64,000 nt of DNA, taken from Ampelomyces quisqualis (lineage: Eukaryota > Ascomycota > Dothideomycetes > Pleosporales > Phaeosphaeriaceae). This document shows, piece after piece, positions 36,401 to 46,688 of this stretch (its first letter is position 1; each line of letters starts with the position of its first letter). The stretch is taken from contig JAGTXZ010000003.1 of NCBI GenBank assembly GCA_018398575.1, positions 992,001 through 1,056,000 of the forward strand. Direction: 5' to 3'. The notes under the pieces were generated by a model that saw nothing but the letters and a program-made list of their open reading frames with translations, searched no databases and was not told the origin of the DNA. The position numbers and the translations under genes are program-made.

Positions 36401-39400
36401 GAGCTTATCGATGGCTTGAGGTCCTCCCAGGAGTCTGTCTCGAAGGAGAACGTCACCATCATCGAGAGCCAGCTTCAAGCTTTGAAGGAATCCCTCAGCG
36501 GAGCACTTGTGCCCGCGGGTGACGCCGACAAGGCGGTTGTGTTGGAGACATTGAAGGCCGGCCTTGAGGAAATCAGAACCACCTCCAAGTCTGGTGTTAA
36601 CGAGGAGCTTCTGGAAGCTCTCCGGGGAGAGCTCGAGCAAATTCGTCAGTCTGATGGGCTGACAAGGCAGCACTCTCGCGCCGATACTGAGGAGGTACTA
36701 GAAGCAGTTCGGTTGGGTCTGGACGACTTGCGATCTCATCTAGAGAAGAGACTAGATGGTCCAGACCATCACGCGTCTGCGTCAGGTGAGATTATTGACG
36801 CCATGAACGAAGGCCTCGAGGGGCTCCGTGCAGACGTCAGCAAGTTCGCGGACAAGCCAGCTGACATGACTGTCTCCTACGAAATTTTGGAAACCCTGAA
36901 AGATGGATTGGCCGGCCTGCGACAAGACATCGAGCATCTGAAATCAGCAAGCCATTCGACAGACTTCCCAGATCATATTCCTCCCACCGGGAATGAGGTC
37001 GTTCTTGCCGAAGATTCGGATCCAATGCACGAGTTGTCGCGCGATGTCGTGGAGGAGACCTCCGCAAATGATATGTCACAGGATCAAGATCAGCATGATC
37101 TCCAGCACGGCCTCCAGAGAATGGAGCTTATCCTAGCCCAAATCCAAGGGAAAATGGAGTCCATGGATGCGAACATTCACACGTCGCGAGAGGCGTCATC
37201 TACGGAAGCAACTGCTGTTCCTGCAGCTGCCATGAAGGAGGATCTCACGGCAATCGAAGAGCTCCTGAAAGACGTCCAAGCTGCAGTGCTTCTGATACAG
37301 GATCGTGACGCATCAACCCCCGTTCTCGAAGGTATCGCAAGGAAGGAGGATACTGACGCCATTGAGACTCTCCTCGCGAACACCAAGGCTAAGATTGAGG
37401 AGATTATCCTTCCTGATCCCGATACCATGGTCACCAAGGAAAACCTAGAAGATGTCGAGCTCGTCGTACGTACCACATCAGAAGCCTTGGAAACTCTCGC
37501 CAAGAAGATTGAAGATGAAGGAGCCACCAAGGCCGATGTCACAGTCATCCAGATCATTGCAGACGACATCAAGCAAGCCTTGGATGAGATGAGGGCAGTC
37601 AAGCCAGACGATGAGATAAATCCTAAAGCTACCAAGGCTGACGTTGACGCCGTTTCCCTTCTTGTGGACGATGTCAAAGTGAAGCTTGATGAGATTAAGC
37701 TTCCGGACCCGGACACCTTGCCCCTGAAGTTCGACATTGAACAGCTCACAGGGCTTATCCACGATTTTCGCGACAGTCACGATAAGATGAAAGATACCTA
37801 TGAAGAAGATATCATGAAGACTGCGAGAAATTTCGAGGACCGCAAGTTCGAAGCCGAAGCAATTCAAGACCACATTACGGAGATCAAGACCGCTCTGGAC
37901 GACATGAAGATGGAGATCACAACGCATTTAATTGATGGCACTCCCATTGAGACCCTAAAAGACTCGTTCAAGACACTTGAGGAAACGCTCGGAAGCAGCA
38001 ATGTTACTTCTGATGTGAAAGAGCTCATGGAGACGGTATCTCGTGAATTTGAACGCGCCCACGGATCAATCGAGTTTTTGCAAAACGACCAGGCAGAGAA
38101 GTCTGCTCTTCAGCTGGAGAAGCATGAGGAGCTCAAGGATGCCATTGTGACTGGATTCACCGAAAAGTTGGATGATAAATTCAATGTTTTGATGGCCAAG
38201 TACGATGATGCTCAACTCCTAGCAGATGAGCAAGCCAGGGTGATGAAAGAAAAGGCCGACGAGCAGGAGAAGATTCTCGAATCGACTAAAACCATGGCTG
38301 ATGAGCTTCGCCTTACCATCGACACGCTCGGGGCTTCCATCGCTGGAATGAACGATCGATTTGAAGATGCCACGATGAAATGGTCCAGCGACTCCACAGC
38401 CGTCTCCGGTAAACTTGATGAGACCCTGTCCAAGTTTGAGGAACAAAAGCTCGAGGATAAGACAGAGCACTCCCATACTCGTGACGAGATCAAGAACATT
38501 GAAAGCGTGTTCACCAACCTTCAAGATAACGTCACAGAGTATCATCCAAAATTCATGGTAGCTCTTCGGGAAATTGAATCTCTTGTCAAGGCCCATTACG
38601 ACCATGCGCAAAAGTCCAAGGAAGAAGCGGACGAGCGCGCACGCGCATGGGAGGAAGAGAACAAGACTCGTGGCGAGGAACTTCTGACACACTTTGCTAA
38701 CCTTCCGAAGCTATTACCAGCTCCGGCGCCAACTATTGACGCCCAAGAGAAATACGACGATGCACCAGTCCAGGAAAAGCTTGACAAGTTGCTCGCTATC
38801 GAGCCTTCTGACAGCTACGACGACGCAGTCGTGCAAGAGAAGCTTGATAAGCTATTGAACCACGCCGATGAAGCCTTGCAAGCCGCTGGTCAGTTCGAAC
38901 GCCTTGACGAGATTCACGCCCAGGTAAAAGTTACTGCTGCTGAGTTGAGTGACTTTGTCGCGAAGCAAACACAGCTCATCACAGATGGCAACGAGTCCAA
39001 GGAGCGCGAAGCCGAGGAACTCGCTTTGCTGGTGGAGCGCAAGAAGACCCAGAAGGAGCAACTTGAAGCTGATCTCGAGAATCTCCGCGTCGAGAAGGCT
39101 ACCCAGAAAGAACAGCTTGACGCAGACATTCAAGACATCAAAGAAGAGAGGGAGCGGGTCCTACAGGAACTGCGAGAAGAGAAAGAGCGCGTCATGGCCG
39201 AGCTCAAGGAAGAGAAGGACCGCACCATGCTTGAGATCAGGGAAGAAAAGGACTCGCTTCTCGCCGTCGTCGCTGCTTTGCAAGTCGAGCGGGAGAACCT
39301 CGCGAACCAAAAGGTTCGCCTCACCGGCGAAGTTTCATCTCTCCACACAGCTCTTGACATTCGCCGCGAGGAGCTGAATCTCATGGACGCGAAAGCGGAC

Positions 39401-40435
39401 GCTTTGGAGCGACGCATTCTAAATGGTATCATGGATCACTCTCGCGCATTGATGATGGTGAAGGGCGGATCCAAGAGTCCAAGCAAGCACAAGAAGCGTT
39501 CGGCAGTCGACAGCGCCGCCGAGGAGGGCAACTTGATGCCGCCACTAAGCACTGCTGCCAACGGACTTTCTCTAGCTCTGAAGCCTCGGCCAGCGATGCG
39601 TCGCAACGCCGCACCCGCGAATCCAGCGCAGCGTCGTATACTATCCCTGAGCCAAATCAGTGGGAACGCTCCAGCTCCCGGTCATCAGACATTCCCAACC
39701 ATCAACACTGCTGTCAACTCTGGCGGCGGCATTAAGCGCAGTCACTCTGTCAAAAACAGCGTGCGCAAGGGTTCCTGGGGAGGCCGACCAGGCATGGCTA
39801 TTGCCAACAAGGAGAATGGCACCCTCGATGAAGAAGATGAGATTGAGACAGAAAGGCTCCAGTCAATTGCGTCTGTTGGTACCCCCTCCATTATAGAAGA
39901 AGATCAACAGAGCGAGACCGGTACCGAGCGCCGTTATAGTGTAGACAGCCGCTCATACGCTGAGAGCTACGCTGATGGCGAGACGCCAGGCTACGACGGT
40001 CGATCTAGCTTTGGCGGTACTGGAAGCCAGTACTCGTACGCTTCCGGCTCATCCTACATGACTGGCAGCGACGTCGACCGTCGCACCTCTTGTGCTTCGA
40101 CTGACGCCCATGGCGAGGAAGCTGATGAACACTCCGTGAACGAACACTCCGACGCCGAGTCTGGCGCCGAAGATGACGAGGCCACCGCTACCATAAAAGT
40201 CAACCCTTCGGATATTTCAACTGCAACAGCAGACACTGATGTGCAGCTACCTACACACTCTGAAATTGGACGCGCAGTCGAGGCGGTGAAGAAGGAGATG
40301 AAGGATGAGTATGCGCCCCCGAGTGATTCGGGTGTGGGCACCGACCTGGCTACTGCCGTGTTTGAAAATGACAGCGAAGTGGATGCAGATTACTTCCGTC
40401 GCGCGGCGGAAGAGGAGGCCAGCACAGTTGCATAG
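33430..40435 (+). CDS. Very large repeat-rich coiled-coil protein, function unknown
   Basis: Two exons (33430-33506 and 33577-40435) with a 70-bp intron give 2,311 residues. The start MPSTDREDSRDRE was chosen because its splice (AT|G) gives SSIPMWDSSDPDRAPPP. Residues 27-550 are Ser/Pro-rich with helical stretches and small repeats (SPERSPERP, FSKD units). Residues about 565-1150 contain some 19 degenerate modules shaped like IIDAVREGLEELRxxI, spaced 25-40 residues. Residues 1249-1431 hold a second repeat, seen as TKADVxxI...DDVKxxLDEIKLPDPDT. Residues 1834-1984 are a charged coiled coil (REEKERVMAELKEEKDR). The tail is Ser-rich and basic, then acidic. Relatives are sometimes labelled 'chromosome segregation ATPase', but I see no Walker motif. 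A cytoskeletal or cortical scaffold is plausible but unproven. Confidence 0.88.
35200..36950 (+). repeat. Array of degenerate helical modules inside the coiled-coil gene
   Basis: Protein residues about 565-1150 repeat a pattern of Ile/Leu, two or three residues, Ala, Gly-Leu, acidic, x, Leu/Ile-Arg. Examples in order are VVRHALAERG, CLREGLQDY, ALHDGLDHLRTEI, AINAGFEEMKSQV, KLQAGLDGLH, TLKAGLEEIR, AVRLGLDDLRSHL, AMNEGLEGLRADV and TLKDGLAGLRQDI. The DNA has diverged, so it is a protein repeat rather than a recent tandem duplication. Confidence 0.7.
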
Positions 40436-40863
40436 GCAGCTGGTGGAGTTGGTCGGCTTGGACAATTGGTGTAATATTGGTATTGTGTCTTTTGGACTGT
40501 TTGGAGTTTGCATTGACGCACGGGTCTGGCGTTGGAGGATATTGCTTTGTGGGTATGGCTTAGGCACGGTGTTGGAGTTGCGCTGTGTAAAACGGCGTTA
40601 AGCCGGCCCTGAATACAACGAACTTGTTTGCATCAACCATCAGGCGTCCTTTAATGGTGACGCGAGACTACTGATCACAGCCTTGTACTATCTCCCGTTT
40701 TCGTCTATATAGGCCATTTCCAGAGGCATATTCGTTTCTAATCATACACTTAGCCAACGTCAAGACACGCATTATATTTCCCCACCCTTCCACCATCACG
40801 CAATCACAGTCCCACTTGAACAACACCACGACACCAACCCAATCCAACCCTACCTTGTTTCCA
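40436..40863. other. Convergent 3' region
   Basis: 428 bp between the stop codons of the coiled-coil gene (plus) and the PX gene (minus). It should hold both 3' UTRs. I see no gene. Confidence 0.5.
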
Positions 40864-43800
40864 TTATTGCGTGATTCCCCTCAATCCCTGCAAGACCAAC
40901 CCAAACATGACCCCCCTCGCGACCCTCTCCTCCTGCAAACAATCAAATACGCGCCCCACGGCCTCCCCACTCGCAGCCTGGCCCATGACACTCGTCAACG
41001 CAGCAGGCATGCCTTTTTCGATGGCCAACTGCCTCGCTTTCATCCTCAATTTCTCCTTGTCCTCTTGGCCCAACGCCTTGGGCCAGCCTGCCAATTCGTC
41101 TGGCGTCGGGAGGCCATTTTCGCGCATTTTGCGAATGTGGTACGCGAGTGCCGTGTCGGAGAGATTTGCGTCCAAGACGGTTGTTTGGAGTAAAGAGGTG
41201 ATGGAGGAGAGTTGTGGATTGCCAGGGCGGAGGAGGAATGTTTTTGCGGCGTTGAGAAGGGTGCGGCGGAGGGTCCAGGCGGAGGAGAGGGTGTAGAGTT
41301 CGTTGATGGTGGCGAAGAAGAGTTCGATTAGGACTGTTGTTTCGGACTCGGTGAGGGCGGTGTGCGTGGTTGTCGAGAGTTTGGATGGGGCGGGTTTGGT
41401 GGTGGTGCGGTTTGTAGAGAGTGATGCATTTGAGAGGCGGCGGGGAAGAGGCGGGATGGCCTCGGTGGGTTGGGAAGAAGATGTCGTTGTGGAAGCGCGG
41501 GAAGGATTGCGAGCGTGTGAAGGATCGTTGGAGATTGGGGCGCGTGGTGCACCGGCACCGTAGTCGTCGGAGATCTCGCTGGGCATGGGCGGGAGGTTTA
41601 TGAGTTGGTCACCACCCATGACGGAGCTGAGATCGATGCTGTCTCGGCCACTTGCTGCACGGCTGTTGCTGCGCGATCCGAGTCTTGAGGACATACCAGA
41701 GCGTTTGCCATCGCCGTCAGGATTGTATGACGGTCTTCGCTCCATTGGCGCTTCTCGTTGTGGCTGCTGATCAATAATGGGCGACCGAGCTGACTCTATT
41801 GACGTGCGCTTAGTCGCCAACGACAAAGAACTTTCGGTGCGGATGTGTGTTGGTAGCTCCGATACAGTAGACTCGGCTCTGTTATTGCGGGTTTGAATGG
41901 TACCCGTAGCGCTCGTGCTGCGACTGAGCGTGGGACTGCTATCGCTTGCAGGGGTGTTGCTACTCGAAGCCGTGATGGAGTCGCGATACTTCTTCGATGC
42001 TCCCAATGGCGTAGTAACGCTGCCAAGTACACCTGTGACGCCGCCAAACAAGGCCTTGCCACCACCAGCGACTTCCTTGGGCGCTTTGCTCAATACATCA
42101 ATCACGCCCTTGCCCATTGTGTCAAAGGTTTGACCTGCCCAGCCGATGCCGGGAAAGCCAGCAGCGGGACTCTTTCCTGAGCCCAGCTCCTTCTCCAGGA
42201 ATCGCTTCATGCCTTCACTTTCGGCGAGAGGTTTGTGATTGACAGCATCGTTCAAGTACCTTTCTAGCTCGCCGCGTAGTGATGCTTTTGTGTGTCCTTT
42301 CCAGGGTGGAAGTGTCGAATGTGCTTCGGTGAATGCTGTTGTACCAGTGATGGCAGCAATGCGCCTAATCACCTCATGTAGGGTCTCGAACTCGGCGTAT
42401 TTGCGCGCCGTCATCCATCCTGGGTGATGATTTGATTTCGGCTCGACCTGTATTAAGTACTCTGTGTTGGGCCGATTCTTGATCGAGGCCTTCTCTCCCG
42501 GTAGACTATCGTCGAATATGGACATGGTGGCATTATGTAGAGTGAGCGGTGGGGGAGGCTCAACGGCAGGAGCGTTGCTAAGCAGAGCTGTTGGCGGGTT
42601 GTTAGGTAGTAACTGGTCAAAGCTAGTAAATGCTCTCTTCACTTCCTGTGGTGGCGGCTCCTCGGGGGCTGCTGGTGGGGACGCAGGCGTAGTTTCGGAG
42701 AGGGAGCGTGCAGACAGCCCGGATATGCCCAGCTCGCTGAAGTCGGATTCGGCAGGGGTTTCACTTTGTGAAGATGTGGGGGTCGCGATGCCTTGGGTCG
42801 TGCTTTCCGACTGGTCGTCATTGAGGGCCGAGGATGATGCGCTCTGTCTTTGCTGTTCGTTCAGACGCTTCGCATCCTCTTCAACGATCATCTGACTCAG
42901 TCGCTGTGCCTCCTGCATAGCTTCGTCCATGGCATCCTGCGCCCTGCTAACCACTCTCTTGTGCTCCCGCCTTTCGGAGGAGCTGCCTTGGCCAGACATG
43001 CTTGCCGTTTGCTCAGTGCGAGCCTTGACGCTTTGTAGTTTTTCGTTGGCGCCTTCAACGCCAGCGTCGATGGCATCCAGAAGCTCCGGCTCGCCATCCT
43101 CTAACAAGTATACAATCCAGCCATTGATCCACTCGGGCTTCGCGCAGGTTGTGACGATCATCTCCAGCACGAGCTTGGCAAGCGCCTGGTGGAGGAAGGT
43201 GCGCGCGGGTACGCAGTTGTACGTCGTGTGCTCCAGGTAGTTGTGCAGAATGTCGTGGGCTGCTGTGCTGAACTGTGTGGCCTGGTAGCCGGGATCGAGC
43301 ATGCTAGCCAGCGTGCTGTCCCGCTTCATCTTGAGGTATCGGTCGACCGCTTCGGCTGGGGCGTCGCCCGGGGCGGCAGTCAAGGCGGCAGACAGCTCTT
43401 GCAGGAGGATGATGAAGAAGGAGGACGAGCGGGTCGCAAAGTCGACCAAGCTGTCGGCAGGGCGCTTGCGGGAGAGGCGGGCGGACACGGAGAGGATGAG
43501 GGCCGTGAAGGTCTGGCGGCAGGCGCTGGGGAAGGTTTCCTCGGAGGGCAGGACTGGAGCGTACCACCACCTGGGTTGCGTTAGACGGGTCTGGAGGTGG
43601 TGCACGCTGCGCGGCGGGCATACTTGACATAGTCGCGCACGACGGCGTCGGTCAGCTCCGTGAGGGCGGCCGCCGTCTCGGGCTCCAAGGCCGAGTAGTC
43701 CAGGGCCGGAGGCGAGGGGGCGTGACGGCCGTCGTCGCCATGGGCCGTTGCGCCCGTCCTGGTGTCCCGCCAGTCGAGCACGCGGTGGGCGACGTCGACG

Positions 43801-44126
43801 CCCAGCTCGCGCCGCCTGGCCGCGTCGCTGCCGCTCGTCTGCGCGCCCTCTCCCGCCCACGACGCATGCAGCACGACACCGCCCACGACGCCCATCAGGA
43901 CCAGGCCCACGCGGCCGAGCACGAGGTAGGTGCCGGCACCCAGCCCGACCAGACATGCGCCAAGCGTCTCGCTGCCTGCCGTCGCCAAGAACTGGAGAGC
44001 GCCGTCGGTGAGCGCGCGGGCGTCGAATGCAGGCGCCGGCTGCGCTTCTTCCGGCGCTGTGGGCGACTCGGCGCCGTGCTGGTCGGGGTCGCGCGCACTG
44101 GGGGCGGCCGGAACAGCGTCGGCCAT
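40864..44126 (-). CDS. PXA-PX-Nexin_C sorting-nexin-like membrane protein
   Basis: Two minus-strand exons (43624-44126 and 40864-43570) with a 53-bp intron give 1,069 residues. The AA|G join rebuilds VVRDYVKWWYAPVLPSEETFP, the start of a PXA domain (to about 335). A hydrophobic Gly/Val/Leu stretch at about 55-88 looks like one or two membrane segments. A Ser/Glu-rich linker follows, then a PX domain at about 510-630 (YLIQVEP, TARKYAEFETLHEVIRRI, LPPWKG, LRGELERYLN). A low-complexity region leads to a Nexin_C domain at about 914-1029 (LIELFFATINELYTLSSAWTLRRTLLN). This is the layout of Mdm1/SNX13-type proteins that tether the ER to other organelles, but I see no RGS domain. The start MADAVPAAP is used; an upstream in-frame ATG would add 100 unlikely residues. 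Confidence 0.9.
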
Positions 44127-44366
44127 GGTGGTGGTGTGGGCGCAGACATGGGCCGGCGGCAGACAAAGGCGTGTCGTGTCTTGCACTGTCGCCGGGGGGG
44201 ACGGCCTACGTTTCACGCTGCTGCGGTTGCTGATCGGGATGCTCTCGGCGAATCGTGGCGCCGTCCGCCGTCTGGGGTAGTTAGTTCGTTGACGTTGACT
44301 AATCAAGTTTCCCTCCTCATGCTCCCCTCCCCCACCCCCCTCACCAACACCCGAGAGTCTGCAGCC
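44127..44366. promoter_or_regulatory. Divergent promoter of the PX protein and the thioesterase
   Basis: 240 bp separate the two start codons. A C/T-rich run (CTCCCCTCCCCCACC type) lies at about 44319-44350, just before the thioesterase ATG, as is common in fungal promoters. Confidence 0.5.
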
Positions 44367-44825
44367 ATGGCCCCCGACCCGCCCAATGACCCTGACATTC
44401 TCGCACACGTAGAAAAGTTCTGGCAAGGCCGGAAGCCCTCCAGTCCCATCTACCAGTTCTTGCTGGAAGACATGGACATCACCTACGCATCAAAAGGCAT
44501 CGTGCGCGCTCGCCTGCCCCTGACTAACAACCACGTAAACACCCATGGCGGCATCCACGGCTCCGTCTCGGCCACCCTCATCGACTGGGTCGGCGGCATC
44601 GCCATCGCTGCTTGGGACAACCGCACCAAGACTGGCGTAAGCACGGATATCCACATTTCCTACCAGAGCTCTGCCAAGACCGGAGACGTCATTGAGATCG
44701 AGGGCAAGGCGGGCAAAGTGGGCGCCACGTTGGCCTTCACCACGGCTACGATATGGAAGGTGGTGGACGGCCAGCCAGGCCCCATTGTCGCGACTGGTTC
44801 CCACACAAAGTTTGTCAAGATATGA
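44367..44825 (+). CDS. Hotdog-fold acyl-CoA thioesterase-like protein (ACOT13/PaaI type)
   Basis: A single exon of 152 residues. The hotdog signature NNHVNTHGGIHGSVSATLIDWVGG (positions about 52-75) contains the Asn/His-Gly-Gly segment and the catalytic acidic residue of the 4HBT/PaaI group. It is followed by VSTDIHISYQSSAKTGDVIEIEGKAGK and a final strand ending GSHTKFVKI. The family hydrolyses acyl-CoA thioesters, often in mitochondria. The first residues (MAPDPPNDPD) are not an obvious targeting peptide. The substrate is unknown. Length is normal for the family. Confidence 0.92.
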   Translation: MAPDPPNDPDILAHVEKFWQGRKPSSPIYQFLLEDMDITYASKGIVRARLPLTNNHVNTHGGIHGSVSATLIDWVGGIAIAAWDNRTKTGVSTDIHISYQSSAKTGDVIEIEGKAGKVGATLAFTTATIWKVVDGQPGPIVATGSHTKFVKI

Positions 44826-46688
44826 CAATTGCATGTCGCATTACCACCGCCATCTTCTTTGAGCTCTCAATCTGCGCTCCATAGCTGAGGTTCTCACTCG
44901 GATGGCGGAGATCAACTGGCTCTCGTGCCTCAACTTCTTGGTTCAGCGTCGCAGCGACGAAAGAAGGGGAAGCATGGGGGTCGACATCCATACATACAAC
45001 ACGTACACCGTCCACATCTGCAACCTCTACCCGCTTGACCAGCGCACACTTTAAACTAATGAGATTGTTGAAATGGAACTTCATCAACCCCTCCAAACCA
45101 CTAACTATTCCCCATCCACTAACATCTCCTCCTCAAAACCACCATCCATCTCCCATCAACTAACATCTCCTCCCCTCCCCTCCCAACCCTCCCACCCGTC
45201 TCCTTCTTCCAAAACCCCCTCCTCCCACCATCCCGCTCATTCCTCCCCCGCCACCCATCCTTCCTCCTCCCATTCTCCCGCCCCCTATACGTCCGCCACC
45301 GCCAGGATGGTGGTGCACGACAGTCGTGGGACCCGCGCCGTAGCTGTGTGCGCCGCGGCGGGACATTCGTGATGGTCCGCAGCCCATTGTGTTTTGCCAC
45401 GTGTGGAGGGTTGTTGTAGGTAATCTCGGTGTTGAACTTGAGTTGTGTTTTGGCGCACTAGTAAGACTGTGCGATGTGTGCTGCGAGAGTTTTTGTGTTT
45501 TGATTCACTTCAGAGAGATCCTGATGGCACGGGACGGGATATCCTTGGATAAACAACGCCTTCTAGACAAAGATTCGCGTTCGAGTTGTGAGGATGTAGT
45601 TGTTGTAGGAGATGATGCTTTATATCACACGCACTTATACTTTTTATACTTCCCCTCCCTTTTCCTAGTACTACCACTAACCAAATCCACATCCAGCTTT
45701 TTCATCCCCCCCCCCTCTACGAGATACGGAGACTATGACATGCGCCGCACCCCCCAAGCCTTTGTCTCCCAGTGGCGCACGACTTCCTAGAGCCGTCACA
45801 TCCACCTGCGCCTTGGCTCCAGCGGAGCGGAACCCTAGAACGTGAGTGATTGGCTGGCACGGCCTTGGCACTGAATACCGACCCTCTGCAGCTCCAACTC
45901 TACAGCAACCCCCTGCAGGTCTGTTGCATATTCCCACGCGTCTTGCCTATCTGTGGTAGTTATTGATGCCCTCTGCTACCTCGCTGATTTCCGTACAGAT
46001 CTATTAAAGCTACATGAACACATTTTGATCATGACCTAGCACCACTCCTCGTTCTTCAACGAGCTTGAGAACATTGTCGCACCCAGCAATCAGTACCAGC
46101 ACACCAGCTGTGCGATTTGTATTCATAACCATCGCATGCTTACCTAGGTCACTGCCGTAGTTCAAGCGCTTACCCAATGGTTGAAATGGAGCGTTCGTTG
46201 CCATTTTCGCTCTTCAGTCGCACGTCGATGTCTTGCCACAACCACAGGAAGTCCAATTCGAGGATTCGTCTGATTTGCTATCCGTCTCGGTTTTGCTGCT
46301 ACTTAGCTAGTAAAGTGCGGTTCAGTACAATATCTGCAAGTCAGATACCGCAACAATCATTCAGTGGTGTTCGATCGTACGACTTTTCTCCTCGTATTCA
46401 GAGAGAGGATACGTTCGCCAGTCGCTATGATCGGTTCACTGCATAGGAAATAGCCCCGCACATTCCGGTGTGGCTTGCCAAGGCTGCAACTTCACACGAC
46501 ACCGAGGTTTCGACTTCTGCTTTGATTGTCCAGTGCTAAGGAAGCTAAATCAGAGCGTCGCAGTTCTACACCAAGCCCTGCGATACTACGCATAATTTCA
46601 AGCTTTGCATGTACCAGGTGCTTTTACCCAGCACCGATGCCACGAAAGCGCTAGCTAACAGCATACATTAGAAACGACTCGTCGAGCA
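44826..46688. other. Intergenic region with a pyrimidine-rich tract
   Basis: 1.9 kb without a supported gene. A strongly pyrimidine-rich tract lies at about 45072-45292 and contains a near-perfect direct repeat. A run of at least ten C lies near 45703-45713. The last few hundred bases are presumably the promoter of the HET gene. Confidence 0.5.
45113..45173. repeat. Direct repeat in a pyrimidine-rich tract
   Basis: The 20-bp sequence CATCCACTAACATCTCCTCC at 45113-45132 recurs at 45154-45173 with one change (CATCAAC for CATCCAC), a 41-bp period. It lies in a tract almost free of G on the plus strand. Confidence 0.65.

Noticed and set aside
43581..44426. Extended N-terminus of the PX protein from an ATG at 44426
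   Set aside because: The extra 100 residues overlap the thioesterase coding start and look non-protein; MADAVPAAP at 44126 is a better start.
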